Below are positions 45,193-58,289 of a DNA stretch of 64,000 nucleotides, piece after piece. The translations under genes and the position numbers were made by a program. This stretch comes from Plenodomus lindquistii (taxonomy: Eukaryota; Ascomycota; Dothideomycetes; Pleosporales; Leptosphaeriaceae). The stretch lies in contig JANUWI010000010.1 in the NCBI GenBank assembly GCA_025504975.1, forward strand, positions 620,001-684,000, in the 5' to 3' direction. The first letter of the stretch is position 1. Every line of letters begins with the position of its first letter. Under the pieces are notes generated by a model that was given only the letters and a program-made list of their open reading frames with translations, was not told where the DNA came from and did no database searches.

Positions 45193-48100
45193 GGCGTTTT
45201 ATTTTGTCCTTGAAAATTTGACATTCTGACAAATCCCACCACTAGAATTCCTCTCAAAGGTGTAAATCTTGCAAAGTGAACGCTTGGATGGATTATCAAT
45301 TCAAGTATCAATGCCTTGACCACCTAACAGAAGCGTGGCTTGACATATCTGCTCAAAAGCAGCAACGGATCAGAACCGGTCATACTCTTAGACTACATTA
45401 TAGTAAGTCAATCTGCGAGCACGCCTGGTGAAAGTACGGTAGGCAAGTACCCAGGTCCTGGCCGTCTCGTGTGTTCCTCGACATTGGATGGCAAGTTACT
45501 AACATTGCCTCGAGATAAGGGTGAATACGATGTCTCCAGCCATGGTGAAAGGCTTTCCTGTCGCATGACTTTATGTTCTGCGAACCGAATATCCTCACAT
45601 ACATCTCCCATAGTCCACCTCACAATCTGCTCAAAGTTGTCCCCAAGCCAACACCGCAGCCAAAACATTGCCTCCAAGCGCAAAACTCAGTATTGCTGCT
45701 GCAGCGCTACTGCCACTCGGCGCCACGGTACCCAATGACCCGATTGCTCCTCGTCTTTGAACTTCGTCTAGGATGCGAACGGATGCGCGGATATCCCGTA
45801 GTTCCCGCTGCGCCTCTGATACGCTCCTGCACATGGCTCAGATTGATTGGTTCATCGCTTCTCAACGATGCGTGGAGCTCGTGGCGCTCATGGTTTCTGG
45901 ATTGGGCTGCTTAGTGCTTACAGTGCAGCTGCGAACAAGTTTGTGTGTGTTTCCACGTATCATAGTCTGCGAATGATGATAATTCTGAGCATTCGATAAT
46001 CAAGGATGGTGGCACTGCAGGATAGTGGACCGAGAGGCTCGGAGCATGCCTCCTGTGGGACTATCAAGCGTCGGTCGGTTTCATATTGCCTGTTTGGTAA
46101 CAAGGAACCGAGAGCAGTGCTATGTAAAGGCTCATGAGTCATGGTTTATGATCGATGATCAAATGTATGATCTGTGATCCGATATGCTAGGCACGCGGCA
46201 AGCCAAATTCCCTGGACTCGTAAAACTTGCTTCACTTTGTGGGCATATTCCAAAGTAATGATATATTTCTAGAAGTAAGTGAGAAGTCTAAAAGAAAATA
46301 AACGTAATTTGGTTCAATTTATACTATCAGCGTTTGGTGATAGGGTTGCTAGTTGTGCTGATTATACTTATAGTCTTATAGAGAGTTGAGTTGTTGGTGC
46401 GGCGAGTAACACCCGACGCGTGCTAAGATAGTAGTCCGATCAGATATTCAGGTGGGACCGTGTCAATATCAGAAAGCTGTGTCATGTCCGACTGCATTGC
46501 TAATGGCACGATGATCTGTTCTGCTACATTTCGGGGAGGACCTATATGATGCTAGCTTTACGAGCTGGAGTCTCAATCATGTAACTACTGAGCACTAGAA
46601 TCAATGCTTCCAGACGTCTGTTTTTTCGGAACAATCTACATGCCTGAGTAGAGCCGAAGACAGGCTGACGAACATTTCCTCCTGCTCGTATTACGAGGAG
46701 CCCCGCGATAGGCTATATTGGAGTCTGTTCGTGGTCGGATTTGATTGGCGAGGAACACGTCTCCAAATGCATCGCGGGCCGCGCAGGGTCCCAGAACGCT
46801 TCTTTGAGCATCACGATGAAGCGAGCTAATCCAGGGTTTTCGGTAGAACTTCATGTGGCCGCGCTAGTAGAAGGCAACAGGAGAACTAGAACGGCTGACG
46901 ACGGCTACTATGTTGACTTAGTCCAAATCTGAAATCGTTGGGAACGGTAATATCAGTGTGATACTGTGAGGTTCCTGGTGAGATGTTGTCGCAATGTAGA
47001 GATTGGCGTAAGGGGCCGAGGTGCCCAGATGTCCCGTATTCTTTATGACAAGTATTTCGACCACCACTGTGAGCAAGAAGTCGCACAGGAAATGTACATG
47101 CCACCAGATCCGATGGATCTCATATCTGATGTAGCGGGGACGACGTGAGGAAATTACTACTTGTGTACCAGACACTATGCACTGTAGCATTGGCCGTATC
47201 CGAATGCGAGGTACTACCTGTTTGCGTTTTTGGTTCAGATGCGATCGAGATATTAGAGCAATAGGGCCGAATGGTGGATTCAGCCCTAAGATATCGCAGC
47301 GGAGAAAACTCCGACGGACATTTTTACCGCGCGGCACGTTGCAAAAGAATGGGAACTGCGTAACCAGTCCACAAACGCGAAGGTTGCACTGCTGAGGACA
47401 GTATCTACGGGAATAAGCTGGATGAAGGACTATGGTTACTTCGAGTGCATACCCGTGTACAACCTTGGCGAGAGTAGAAGATAGGTGTGGAAGGGGATAA
47501 CGCCGGGCACTAGGTATTTGAGATTAGTGGCAGTCTCTTCAAGAATGGGAGCTTAGCTCGCGGGATATGCATCATGAGCTCACGCTAACCAAAATGCGCA
47601 GTACGGTTATGTCGTTCCGGCGCTTGACTGAACAGCCACAAGCCCGCAGCCTTGCTGCGGTCTTCAGCATAAGTACTTGCGACACCTCACTTGAATTAGC
47701 AACACCACGTTGGTTATGACCTACCACGCTTGGAGGAAGACAGAAAAAACGTAATATGTAATGCGATGAGGACGACTACTCTAACCTCTCTCCTACTCTC
47801 TGTAAAGACCAACGTCTCAAGTTCGTATAGTTCTAGCCATGGCAAGTTTGCGCGCACGCTTGCGGCTTTCCCACTCCTTTCCCCACTCTTTGCCCACAGC
47901 CCCACAGGGCCCTCAGGGGAGGATTTATGCCGCAAGTACACCGTGACAGCGATCGTTCAGTCGGGCCTTCTCATAGCTAAACTAATTGAGGAATGTATAT
48001 GCGCCTGTCCAGGTCTTTGCCCCATCTCTGATCTATGGACTTCGTGACGGTTGCGTATAGTACACTTGTGGTGCGATTTTCACAAGCGGAAGGATGGCGA

Positions 48101-50304
48101 TTCCGGTCATACGGGTTTGTGAGTGTTCTCATTGGTTGAGGCATGATGTGCCGATTACGCAGATGCCGTAGTGCGGAACGCACGTCGAAGTGGGGACTCT
48201 CTAATTGAGTTGAAGCCCGCCCTGACAGACACGGTTACGGACGACTAAGTGGCAGGTCGTCCTTGACAGGTCAGCCAGTGAGAAACTGACCTCAGCCGTG
48301 GTTCGACGCAGTGCAGCAAGCCACCGGGTTCTTGACTATGGGTGGAGATTCAGCCTCAGAAGTATTTGGCAGGATTGTTGATTTCAAGATGCTCTTTACA
48401 TCGGCGATCCCGTTTCGCGGGACGGGAGATCCGATCTGAAGATTTTACAAGCTGCTACTCGAATTAGAGGGGGCGAAGCTTGAGTGCTCTTCGGTTGTGG
48501 GCTCTTTCATCAAAGGCATGATGCCTCGCGATAGAGGAGAGCGGCCAAGGACAATACTTGATTGCCTGCAGCTCTAGCAGGATCAGTGAGCCTTGTAGGA
48601 TCTGCGGCCGGGTGTTCCATACTAATGACTGTGAAGCAATACCTGAAAGATGCAGCGTGTCGGATGAATTTGCCGTATCATGTTCATTGGAGGATGAGCA
48701 TCCGACCGCTCGTCTAATCGGTGCAAGATCGCAGAGTTCCTAGGGAGCTGCTTTCACGGTAGTTGCTCGTAAACCGAACTGTAGGGCTGCTGACCTTTTC
48801 CTGTTGTCTTCAATTCAGATACTCTAACCCGGCTGGGTGAGCGGAGTAAGCTGTTATCTGTCATAGTGGTGTGACACATATGCATATTGAGGAGGCGCTT
48901 GAACATCAGTCCCAGTCGTTCTGGCCCTTTGGTCTAATGTCAATAGCAACATCGCACGGTTTGGGCAGCACAGTGCGTTGGCGCATGGTAGCCGGAGAGG
49001 TGCAGAATCTAATGCCTGACAAGTGAGGCTGGAACTGCTCCCGTCTCTGCTGTGGCTTTCCGGAGTGTTGCTGCAGTCAACCGATTGATGTCTCGGCGTC
49101 AGTGAGTTGAAACGCAAGCCAGCAGACAACACTGTTGCACAAGTGCAACCCTGCTCGGCCTGAGTGATGTGATCAGCGGATGTAAACAATCGCCATCGCA
49201 TCGCCTGGACGTGTGGGAAGCTTGGCCACACTGAAACGTCATAGTTCCGCGCGCTATCTGATCCGTCGGGGTCCGGGTCGCAACGTACATATAGGCCTTT
49301 GTAGCCAAAAGCGATCCACCCAGATCGACCTCTCACGTATCCCGGGAAATGGCGAAGCAAGGTACTTTGCACCAATGTGAGCAACACGGTGTTCCAGCCA
49401 TACGGCGTGCGGGGATGCTAGAGCAATTGATCAACGTCGAAGTTGTGAAAGCTTCCACCCAGCTACTCGTTAGTGCACAAAATATTCAGAAGACGCTCCA
49501 TAGCAGCACTCATGCAAAACATACATCATTATTACCTTGACGCGTGCCATGGAATGCAGTGTGTAGTACGCCCAAGACTCCGTATTCACGCAGCTGCATG
49601 GCCCCCGGTCAAAGGCAGCCGATATCGAAGTGCAAACTGTGGGGAGTTTCGATCCAGGTAGTTTTGGACGAGGCGAGATTGTCCACGAGCGTGCAGGGGA
49701 GTACAAATTGGCTTGTTTGAAAGGACGAGCTTCTGCCTGCACTGTGGATTCGCGGGTTATATAGCTCGACCAGGTCGTGAAAATACTGATGGAATAGTAC
49801 CTAAGCCGAAGTCCAAGTTTAGAAGGAGTTCTTCGAAAGGAGAGCTGGAACTTGAGAGACCAGGTTGCAGACAAAGAACGACTCACCTATGTAAGGGCGT
49901 GGGTAACAGGAGGATGCTCCAGGGTATTCGGCTCCTGTGCCTCTTATTGGCCCGGCGAAGTTTTCCAGGAGTCCTAATAAGGCACAGCAAGCTAGCACCG
50001 CGAACGTTCGACCTGTGCCGCTGTGCGTGTGTCCAGAATCCAAACACACAGCAAATTCCGGGGCATGACCTTCAATAACATCGAAGCCCGCTGGCCACCT
50101 ACTCAGTCGTTGAGCTCGCTAAGCCAGAGCCGCGTGTAGCTGCCGCTAGAACCTAGTCTCAGGGCAATGGTCTAGTATTTGCCCTGATACAGCTTGTCTC
50201 TTGTTGCCACCTGCATTACTATCGTTCGGTCATATTAGAGTCGGTCATTCTTTGAAATTGGCAGTTGCTTTCGACCCGCGACCCGCGCCCCGCGCCTACG
50301 GACT

Positions 50305-52929
50305 ATGACTTCCCACACCGTGGACCAACGTTATCAATCCGGTCACGCGTCGACAGCCATAGGTCAACGGAAAGTCGCAATTCCACGCTTACAGAAACTC
50401 GGACAAGGACAAGGCGTCACGAAAGACCGTCGAAGAGTCCCTCGAGCGTGCACTGGTGTGAGTTATCATTGCGAATGGTTGCCCTCGCGCAAGGGCTGTA
50501 GAGGGCGACTCTTCATGTGGGATCTCCATGCGTGGCGCTGGTGCTTGATAGGCTAGAATCCCGTCTCTTTCGCATAGTTCCTAACGACATACTTCCAATT
50601 TAGTGTCGCTCCCACAAGATCAAATGTACTGGCGAACGACCACAATGCAAGCATTGTGCGACCACGAGTCGCGAATGTGTGTACATCATGCCTCGCAAAG
50701 ATCGACTGAAAATGTACGTCCGTATTCACTTGATCGTTAAACACTGAGCTGAACTTCTCCAGCGTTACAGAGCGATGTACTCAGATGATAGGACTGCTCA
50801 AGGCCATTAAGTCGAATGTCGGCATCGAAGACCATGCTAGGATCGCGGACATCCTTGAATCGGTATTGGCGTCCCGTGCTGCGTAGCCTGCGTCGGTGTT
50901 CTAGTAGTTATGCGTTGACACACAACACAGGCAGAAGAAGAAATCTCGGAACTTCATCAAACGTCGGTTCCATCGAACATCGAATCCGATACACATGCCT
51001 CTCAAGACAGCCGAGACCACATTGTCGAACACAACGATAGCGAGCTCGACATTGATTCTTTGGGTTTGCTGGACGAGAACCTCCACGAAGACGATCGTGC
51101 GCGTGCGACCGGTTTCGTTGGAGGGAACTCAGAAGTCCAGTGGCTTCGCACTGTAGCACTGTCCCCTGTCGAACGAAGCGACGAGGATGCGGCAAGAGCA
51201 ACGGCCCGGTGCAAGGCTTCATGTGTTCCAGGCAGGGAGCAGGTGAGCTCATTCAGTTACTGGGCAGACGGTGAGAATGTGTGCCTTGACGTCTACGTTG
51301 ACCCTTACGAATTGCCACAACCGGAAGCCGCCGAACGCCTACTGCAATGTTATATGCTCAAGGTCCACGATTCCTTTCCGATCCTGTCAAAGACCAATTT
51401 CCTCCACCAATATCAAGTGTATTTCCGGGCATTGCAAAATGGCAACGCACCGCGTCTTAGCCCCAGGTGGCAGGCCATTCTGAACTTGGTGTTTGCGATC
51501 GGCGCAAAGTACTCGCATCTGGTGAAAGCAAGTTGGCGAGCCGATGAGCGCGACCATCTCATCTACCAAGCGCGGGCACGGGCTTTTGGGTTGGACGAAT
51601 CCACCCTCACCAGCCACGCGGACATTCCGCAGATACAAAGCTTAGGACTTCTGGCGTTTTACTGGCTTTCTGTTGGCCAAGTCAGTCGGTATGTATGCTA
51701 TGCAACATTGTAGAGATCGATGTACTGACCTTTGCAGCGCTTGGACAGTCATAGGTATCGCTTTGCGCGCCGCATTCTCTCTTGGTCTTCATGTTCGAAA
51801 TGGGGATCCTTCTGCGACTGCAGGCAAACGGGAAACACTGGTCCGCACCTGGTGGAGCCTGTATTCGCTCGAGAGCACGCTGAGTATAATGACTGGCCGG
51901 CCCAGCGTCATCGTCGATTCATACTGCTCCGTTCCATTGCCAATCCCCGTTCCCGAGGACAAGATATCAGACGAGATCGAGGCAACATACCGTGTGCGGA
52001 GAGGAAGTGCTACGACGCTCTATGCAGAGAGCCCAACGCTTTCTACAACTTCGACTGGACTCGACTTTTCCAGTAGTACCATAGGCGTGGAAGCTAATTC
52101 AGGGTCCTTCTTCCGGGCTGTGGTACAGCTATCTGTCATAACTCAGAAGATTCTCCTTTCGCTCTACTCCGCGGCTACGAGCTTGCGGACATCGAGTGAA
52201 ATCCAGCAGGACACAATGCGGCTTGTGCAACGTCTTGACCAATGGGTTACAGCGCTACCCGCCGAATTCAATTCGCAGGACCCATCCAGTGATTTGAGTA
52301 ATAAGTTCACGCGTGAACGAATGCTTCTAGGCTTCCAATTCTGCAGTGCAAGGATTCTGGTCACAAGACCGAGTCTTACGGCGCGACGGCAACCATGGAA
52401 TGCGGCGAAAGAAGCGAACTTCACAACTCGCATGGCGAACATGTGTATAGAGGCCGCCAAGACTGTCATTTCGTCTCTGCCCGATGACCCTCAGGCGAAT
52501 CTGATATACGATCAGGGGCCTTGGTATTCGATCGTCCACCACCTCATGCAAGCAATCTCTGTGTTTTTACTTGCGCTCACATGTACCTCATCGAACTCTC
52601 AAGAGAGTATGGATATGGTGTACTTTGTGAAAAAGGCTTTACGTTGGCTGGAAGCCATGCCTGATTCGATCGCCGCGCGGGCGCGTGGCATAGCGCTCGA
52701 GGTGTTCGAGACAGTGGTGCCACAGCTGTCTTCGCATTGGGCCGCGGCGCCGCAGCAGGCAGTTGCAGGATTTGCAAATGCTATGCACCACGAGGTCTAC
52801 TACCCAACAAATTATATCAGCATGGCGCCTCCTCCAGAACTTTCGTATGCGGCATACAATACGATTCCAAATACCGATCCATATCAAACCGCGCCAGGCT
52901 TCCCGCCAGAGTACTATATGGCACGGTAG
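50305..52929 (+). CDS. Zn(II)2Cys6 transcription factor with fungal-specific TF domain
   Basis: Five exons (50305-50457, 50604-50713, 50763-50862, 50931-51688, 51738-52929) join in frame to 770 aa. The first intron splits the zinc cluster; after splicing the six cysteines are C49, C52, C59, C66, C69 and C76 in CTGCRSHKIKCTGERPQC and KHCATTSREC, the exact GAL4-type spacing. A linker and short coiled coil follow. The fungal transcription-factor middle-homology domain spans about 270-560 (LLQCYMLKVHDSFPILSKTN, then RAAFSLGLHVRNGD, RTWWSLYSLESTLSIMTGRP). It is a nuclear DNA-binding regulator. Target genes are unknown; no pathway gene lies next to it, and its nearest well-supported neighbour is the MFS gene 10 kb away. 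Confidence 0.9.
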
Positions 52930-54427
52930 CAGACGCTGCAAGATAGCAAGGGAGATTCGACGATGTCCAGACTTCACCTCCGGGCCCTAGGAAAACGCGT
53001 GCAGTCGAAGTTTGTCAGGATCAGAGTTTTGACTTCCTGCGACAAGGAGCTGATGTCCTTCCTCCCCGAATCACAATCTTATGAACAAAGTGATAATGTT
53101 AGCGAAACACCCACAGGCTGAATGGGCTACCTTTTATTCATACCGCAAGGGCGAGGTGCCAAAGCTCAAAGAATTCGTAGCCAACGCGTATTGATCACCG
53201 GAAAGCTGGCCGCAATTTTGGTCTGGCTGTTGTCCAATCATTTCTTCCACCCCACGTTCCATCCTGAACATTAGGATCAGGTGACTGACAAGACCTGATC
53301 TGTATCAGCTTGGTACGTACCTTGCTACGCACTGGGAAACCTTGCGGAGGCTAGCTCCGCCGCCGATCATAGGGCCGGATCTGAGCCGACTGCAACATCT
53401 CACCATCGTGGCACTTGAATGCAGACTAAGTACGAAATTTTCACCGATCAGAAAAAAGACTTCACTCTATCTACGGTTTTACAAAGCTCAGATACGAAAT
53501 TTGAGCTACAAGATGCTTGAGGGGTCATCTCCCCCCTTGAGTACAAGAATCACAGAATACGAACTTCTAAGAATGCGCACGTTTCAATCTTTGCGCAGTG
53601 ATGTGCGCATGTGGTACCATTCTAGATTCTTTCGGGCGTTGTGGATCCGCTTTCAATGTATCCAGGACGCTGTGGTCTGATACTGGCGAAACAAAAAATG
53701 CAATGGGCTGCACAGTGCAAGTATCGTCTACTTGACATTGCTGTCCAGAAAATCTCTGCAACACACCTGCAACGTGTCCTATATCTCATTGCGAGATGGT
53801 CGCAGTGACGAAGACTTCTGTGTTTGGCTGACGGTGACAACAAGCAACAAATCGGCCAGCAATGCTGAGTGTCTGACAGCCACTTTTCTACGACCACAAT
53901 CACGATCACGATCATTAAGATCACAAGTCTCTTTGTGTTGACAGCTTGGTTCGTAATACTCTGACCGGTGTCGGGTCAGTCAGAAAATTTCCATTATACA
54001 CTACCGTTTGAGTGGCGAACATATTCATGGAGCGCGGGTCCCCCAAAGAGGGAAGATCAAAATGAGTCGATGTGTGTTCAGAGGCCGACGCTGACATCAC
54101 CTCGCCTCGAGTCGACGCCCAGCAAGACAATCAATATAATAGGACATATGTTACTGCGTACAAACTACCTAGTATGATATAAGTCCGCATTATACTCAGT
54201 TCCCACCCTTTCCTCCTGCTTATATCTTACTACTGAACATGCATTACCTCGTAACGTCTCAATCCGCATTCCCCTTAGCTCGCTCCCTCACTTCCTGCTT
54301 ACGGCTCATCCTGTAGATCTTGCACGTGCGTTAGGTAGTACCAAAAAATAGTCTATAGACTTGAATCAGTTTCTTTGTGTCCCTGTGAGAATTTTCCGCA
54401 CAAATCACGCCAAGATGGCATTTGTAG
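52930..54427. other. Intergenic region, about 1.5 kb
   Basis: Downstream of the transcription factor. Contains its 3' UTR and overlapping frames up to 112 codons without recognisable domains. Nothing else supported. Confidence 0.4.
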
Positions 54428-54644
54428 CAACGCTCACGCTCTCTAGGCCCTATAGGCTTATTTTGTCGTTGCTTGGATCATGGTGCTGCTTCTTCTAAGA
54501 AGGAGAATGTGTGTATCAAGTCTCCATCTCACCTTAAGTGCATGACGCTTAAGGCTATGCAACAGCGAGGAGGCAACAAAACAACAGCACGTAGGTTTAA
54601 CAGAAAATTATCTCAATTAGCCTAAAAACATACACGTGGTATCT
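54428..54644 (+). repeat. Transposon-tail fragment, second copy of the dispersed element
   Basis: A plus-strand frame is open from just after a stop at 54425 to TAA at 54623-54625 (65 codons) and reads QRSRSLGPIGLFCRCLDHGA, then SSKKENVCIKSPSHLKCM and LKAMQQRGGNKTTARRF. The part from 54485 is related to 19860-20007, both in nucleotides and in the protein frame (KE.V.I.SPSH...M...QQ.G). Both copies end in TACACGTGRTATCT (here 54631-54644). Sequence upstream appears decayed. Likely the 3' end of a transposase or other mobile-element gene; the family is not identified. Confidence 0.5.
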
Positions 54645-54927
54645 GAGAACTCGTTGCAGACTTCTTAGTATATTATGCTGACTACGGCGAACATCGCTGA
54701 GGATCCAATATATCCAAGCTCCTTCGAGGTATCGCTTGTTATTGAGAATATGTTGTTTTATAGCACCACACGTCATGCATGTCGACATTGCGACAACGTC
54801 CTAGGCGATAAAGGACATCGCATACGCATCCGGGTTGTAGTTTTATTCTTCTTAATAAGCACACCACTTATCCACTGGGGGCTGGGCAGCAAGCGCGACC
54901 TCCTCTATTGCGTTGGCCTTGTCATCA

Positions 54928-55674
54928 TCAAAATACTGAGAGAGGTATATGACACGACTCCGGTAGAAGTTCTAGAGCATGACAGGCGCACTGAAAATCT
55001 GTCGTAGGACTGTCTTTTTTAGCGCTTAAGGAGTAATCGAAGCTATCCAGATGCACGAACACTCCCGACGAACGAGCTTTATGCCAGTCATTTGAAACGC
55101 AGAGTGCTGGCTTTAGAACGGTATGCAGCGCCAATGCTACAGCAAAATTGATGATACCTTCCTTCATGGCGTGGAACACAGGGCTGCCGCTGTGGCGCGA
55201 GCATGATTCTGGGTGAGGGATAGGAAATACCAACCATGTGATGGCACCGTTGCTGCTCCGCTCGACGTACGCCAAAGTCATCAGTCTCCTCACGCGGTTC
55301 TTGTCCTTATTTGGCGTATGCGGCCCCATGGCACGGTCGGTCCCAGTAAGGACGATTCTTGTCACATTGCCATTGGCGAAAGAGCCATGCTTGTCACACC
55401 GCATCCATCCCTCATACGCCTTCTGAGAAGAGCCATCAAACACCAGCCGGATTGGAGCCGTGTAGGCGAACCAGATCTTCTTTGCTTCGCCTTCCCAATG
55501 GTTGACGTTATTTGCCGGGAGATGGGGTCTTACTGCTTTGTAACCAGGATACTTGATGTTGGGAAACAATGCTTTCATCTCACTCGAAGTTCGATCCAGC
55601 CGCCGTGCATAATGATCGAACCTAAGCATAGCTAGTTGACGGGACAGACAATTATACTCTAGCTTCGCAGCCAC
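54928..55674 (-). CDS. Orphan protein or terminal exon, function unknown
   Basis: An uninterrupted minus-strand frame of about 248 codons. The first codon in the frame is GTG and the sequence just upstream (open to about 55693) begins after CCTGTAG, a good splice acceptor, so this is probably the last exon of a longer gene whose first exons are not resolved. Composition is that of a real soluble protein, with segments such as MKALFPNIKYPGYKAVRP, KKIWFAYTAPIRLVFDGSS, GNVTRIVLTGTDRAMGPH and AITWLVFPIPHP. I do not recognise a family. The orphan-family copy A starts about 110 bp farther upstream on the same strand and could be part of the same gene, but the reading frames do not join cleanly. Confidence 0.4.
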   Translation of the reverse strand: MAAKLEYNCLSRQLAMLRFDHYARRLDRTSSEMKALFPNIKYPGYKAVRPHLPANNVNHWEGEAKKIWFAYTAPIRLVFDGSSQKAYEGWMRCDKHGSFANGNVTRIVLTGTDRAMGPHTPNKDKNRVRRLMTLAYVERSSNGAITWLVFPIPHPESCSRHSGSPVFHAMKEGIINFAVALALHTVLKPALCVSNDWHKARSSGVFVHLDSFDYSLSAKKDSPTTDFQCACHALELLPESCHIPLSVF

Positions 55675-55785
55675 TTTTATAGAACACTTGTTTGTTATAT
55701 CTCGCTACAGGCTATGTTAAGCTTTTTTAGTTTTTTTCAACGCTAGGTATGACATTATTACAACAATTATGCTGTTAAAGCTTCT

Positions 55786-56428
55786 CTACAGCTTACAGCG
55801 ATATACATGGTCTATTTTGAGTAGAGGCGACATTGGGCTCAGCGGTTTGTTTTCCTCGCACTGATCCCACATGTTGTCCAGCGGTATGGCTTTGTAGGTC
55901 GCTGCGCAGGGGTCTGGCTCGCCAGTGTATGGACGGAATACAGCGGTATCGTAGACTCGACTGATGAAATCCTGGATGATCTCCGTAACATCCGATCGGC
56001 CTGGATGGAGATCTGGGATGATCAACTTGCTATCCGTAAAACATCCTGCACTGTAGCCCGCGAATTGAGCAGGCGTGCCAACGCGACTGGGGGAAGTGTG
56101 GTGGTATCAGATATGACATGACCTTCGGCGACAGCGTCCTGCACCATGCCTGGCTCTTCGCCGTGCCTGCTTGGAGTGCCAAGCGCGTCGTCGTCGTCGT
56201 CATCGTCGTTGTCGCTACTGAGGGTCACCACGTAGCGTCCTATAGATTATCAGCCCAGCTCCATGCAGACGTATTAATATGAACAAATACCATTAACCAC
56301 ATCTTCCTTGTACCGGACGGCGGTATAGCTGTCATCGGCGGCAACTGGGGCAGAATCGTCGTCAGTGACAGTTGCGGCAAATCTGTCCTCGTAACCAGGT
56401 TTCCGTAGGAGCCTTACAGGGCGAGCGG
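55786..56428 (-). CDS. Orphan family copy A (acidic, unknown function), partial model
   Basis: On the minus strand an exon at 56428-56291 (ARPVRLLRKPGYEDRFAATV...) joins through a clean 51-bp phase-1 intron (56290-56240) to RYVVTLSSDN, a run of aspartates (from a GTC/GAC triplet repeat near 56190-56217), then VALARLLNSRAT. That frame stops at AS; the next frame goes on KLIIPDLHPGRSDVTEIIQD through TGEPDPC and IPLDNMWDQCEEN to a stop at 55786. So a frameshift or an intron I could not place lies near 56030. An upstream exon with PPPPPDIWSIVLQRRAPAQ (about 56640-56470) may belong to it. Copy B at 58.3-58.8 kb is clearly related. Confidence 0.4.
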
Positions 56429-58289
56429 CTTGCACATTGTTAGTAGAGGATAGCTAGCTTGTGGAGAAATGATCATACTCGTTCAGCCTCCCACGCAGAA
56501 AGAAACCTAGCCCTTGTCTCGTCATTACTGGGTTGGGCAGGCGCCCGCCGCTGGAGAACGATCGACCATATATCAGGAGGAGGAGGGGGAGAGAATGCCT
56601 TGGGCTTCCGAGTGGACCTCAAGCGTGGCTTTCTGTCATTGGGCGAAGAACATCGTCATAGACAAATCAAAGCTCCAAGCAGATGAATGATAGTGGTGAC
56701 GTGTATGTGTTTGAACTCCATAGATAAGTGCAGCTACTAGTAGCAAGTGCGGCGCAAACTAGTGAGTCTGATGCGGTGATGCAGGTGCGGTGCAAGCTGG
56801 CGAGTGAAACTTCTGTCCCATGGTAAGTGTGGGTAAATGCCATGCTGTCAAGGTAAACAAAGGGCAAGCAACTCCAGATAGTGGTTAACTAACCTCATTC
56901 CATTTCTATTCCCTCCGCCATCTCCCTCCCTTTCCCACTCCTTATCCACCATCTCTCCACCCTCTCCCTCATCAGCGGACAACCTTTAAATGCAGCGAGA
57001 CCCTGTATTCGCCTTCATCGCGTATGTACCAGAGAGTAGCAATAAATAAACTCGTGTCCCTAACCACTATATTTTCTCCATCTCCATCCACCCAAAATAT
57101 ACGTATATTGTCCGCGGTGATGGTTGCCGGCACGAACGCGGGACGACCCTTCGATAACTTCTGAAGCGCGCGAATGATTTGCGTGAATTGACAACGGCTT
57201 ACTTCCGCCCAAAAGACATCCGTATAGAGTGAGATCCGTTTTCGTGTAGCACTCGAATGGCGTAGGCTGATTGCTCATCGGACGACACCGATATAGTCCT
57301 GCTACCACTTCGGGGATTAACGAAGTAGATCTGGTCGGTATCTCGATCAAAATGACATGTTCGGCGCTAGGAACACGATCAAATAAAGTCTATTTCGTCG
57401 AAATCGACATCATCGCTTGCATTTCCTATAGCACGGTCCTTTTCGTGGAATAGTGATGCCACGCTGATACCAATATACTCCGTATCAGATAGTCCTTAGT
57501 ATTCCACTTTGATTAGTATGACATAATTGGGTCTTTGACGTGTTTTTCCGAGGCGAAAGCTGTTTGTTTGCCCAGGCGAATCGATGTGGGGAATATGCCC
57601 GCCAATATGGGACTGAGAGAGTGAGAGCTCTTGGATACCTTCACGATAAAAGCAACCATACAAGAAATGAAAATGAATCCCATTGATTGCCGCTAATACC
57701 TTGGTGCTGTAAAGTTGTCTGAAAAGTAATGCGCTTCTATCCAGGGGTAAATTGGGCAATTGTAATCTTACCCAATTGTAGCGATGTTTATTTTCTAGTG
57801 CGTCTTTTAACCTTGCTCCTCCTATTTAAACGCGCCGCGCAGCTTCAACCTCCAGAGTAACATATTCAGACTAGTATAGTATCGACCACTATAGAGTGGT
57901 ATCTTTGTCGCTTTCGTTGCGTGTATTGTTCATATGGCCTCGTCGTACAGGACAAGAAACATTGCAGCAGTAATGTTTTGATATTGCGTAAAGCATTGTT
58001 AGTTGTATGTCATCATCGTGAATATGCGTGAATGTCCGTGTTCGCGTACCACTCAGGTGTAGATGCTTTAAAACGTAGTCGTGGCTCGTGCATAGATGCT
58101 GAAGTAAAACGCGAAATGCGGTGCTCCGTTTGTGATAACGCTATAACACGATGTCAGCCTGGTGAAGCAGCTCACCCTGTAAGTCAACAAGTGTATCTTT
58201 AAGGACTGTCCCCAAACCGGTGTGTATCGCCTGGAAAACTATTGCAATTGCGCTAAACATGTCCCTGGAAACTTCGCTAGACGTGGTGC
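56429..58289. other. Mostly non-coding region between the two orphan copies
   Basis: May include the first exon of copy A (56470-56640). A minus-strand frame at 57060-57350 has some coding look (PFECYTKTDLTLYGCLLGGS) but no partner. The stretch 57,780-58,100 is ordinary intergenic sequence. No supported gene. Confidence 0.35.

Larger units (their letters stand above)
40039..50304. other. Gene-poor block, about 10 kb
   Basis: I find no convincing complete gene here. Open frames stay below about 180 codons, overlap on both strands and lack recognisable domains. A few pieces look slightly protein-like (44554-45192 plus; 45631-45834 minus), and 41440-42540 looks like degraded repeat; these are listed separately. 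The block separates the MFS gene from a transcription factor and is probably old transposon or relic sequence. Confidence 0.5.

Noticed and set aside
45631..45834. 67-codon minus-strand frame with an Ala/Gly-rich hydrophobic stretch
   Set aside because: Could be one exon of a small membrane protein, but an in-frame stop lies just upstream and no splice partner is clear.
57271..57453. Small plus-strand frame near 57.3 kb
   Set aside because: Overlaps a longer minus-strand frame with equally weak support; neither has a partner exon.
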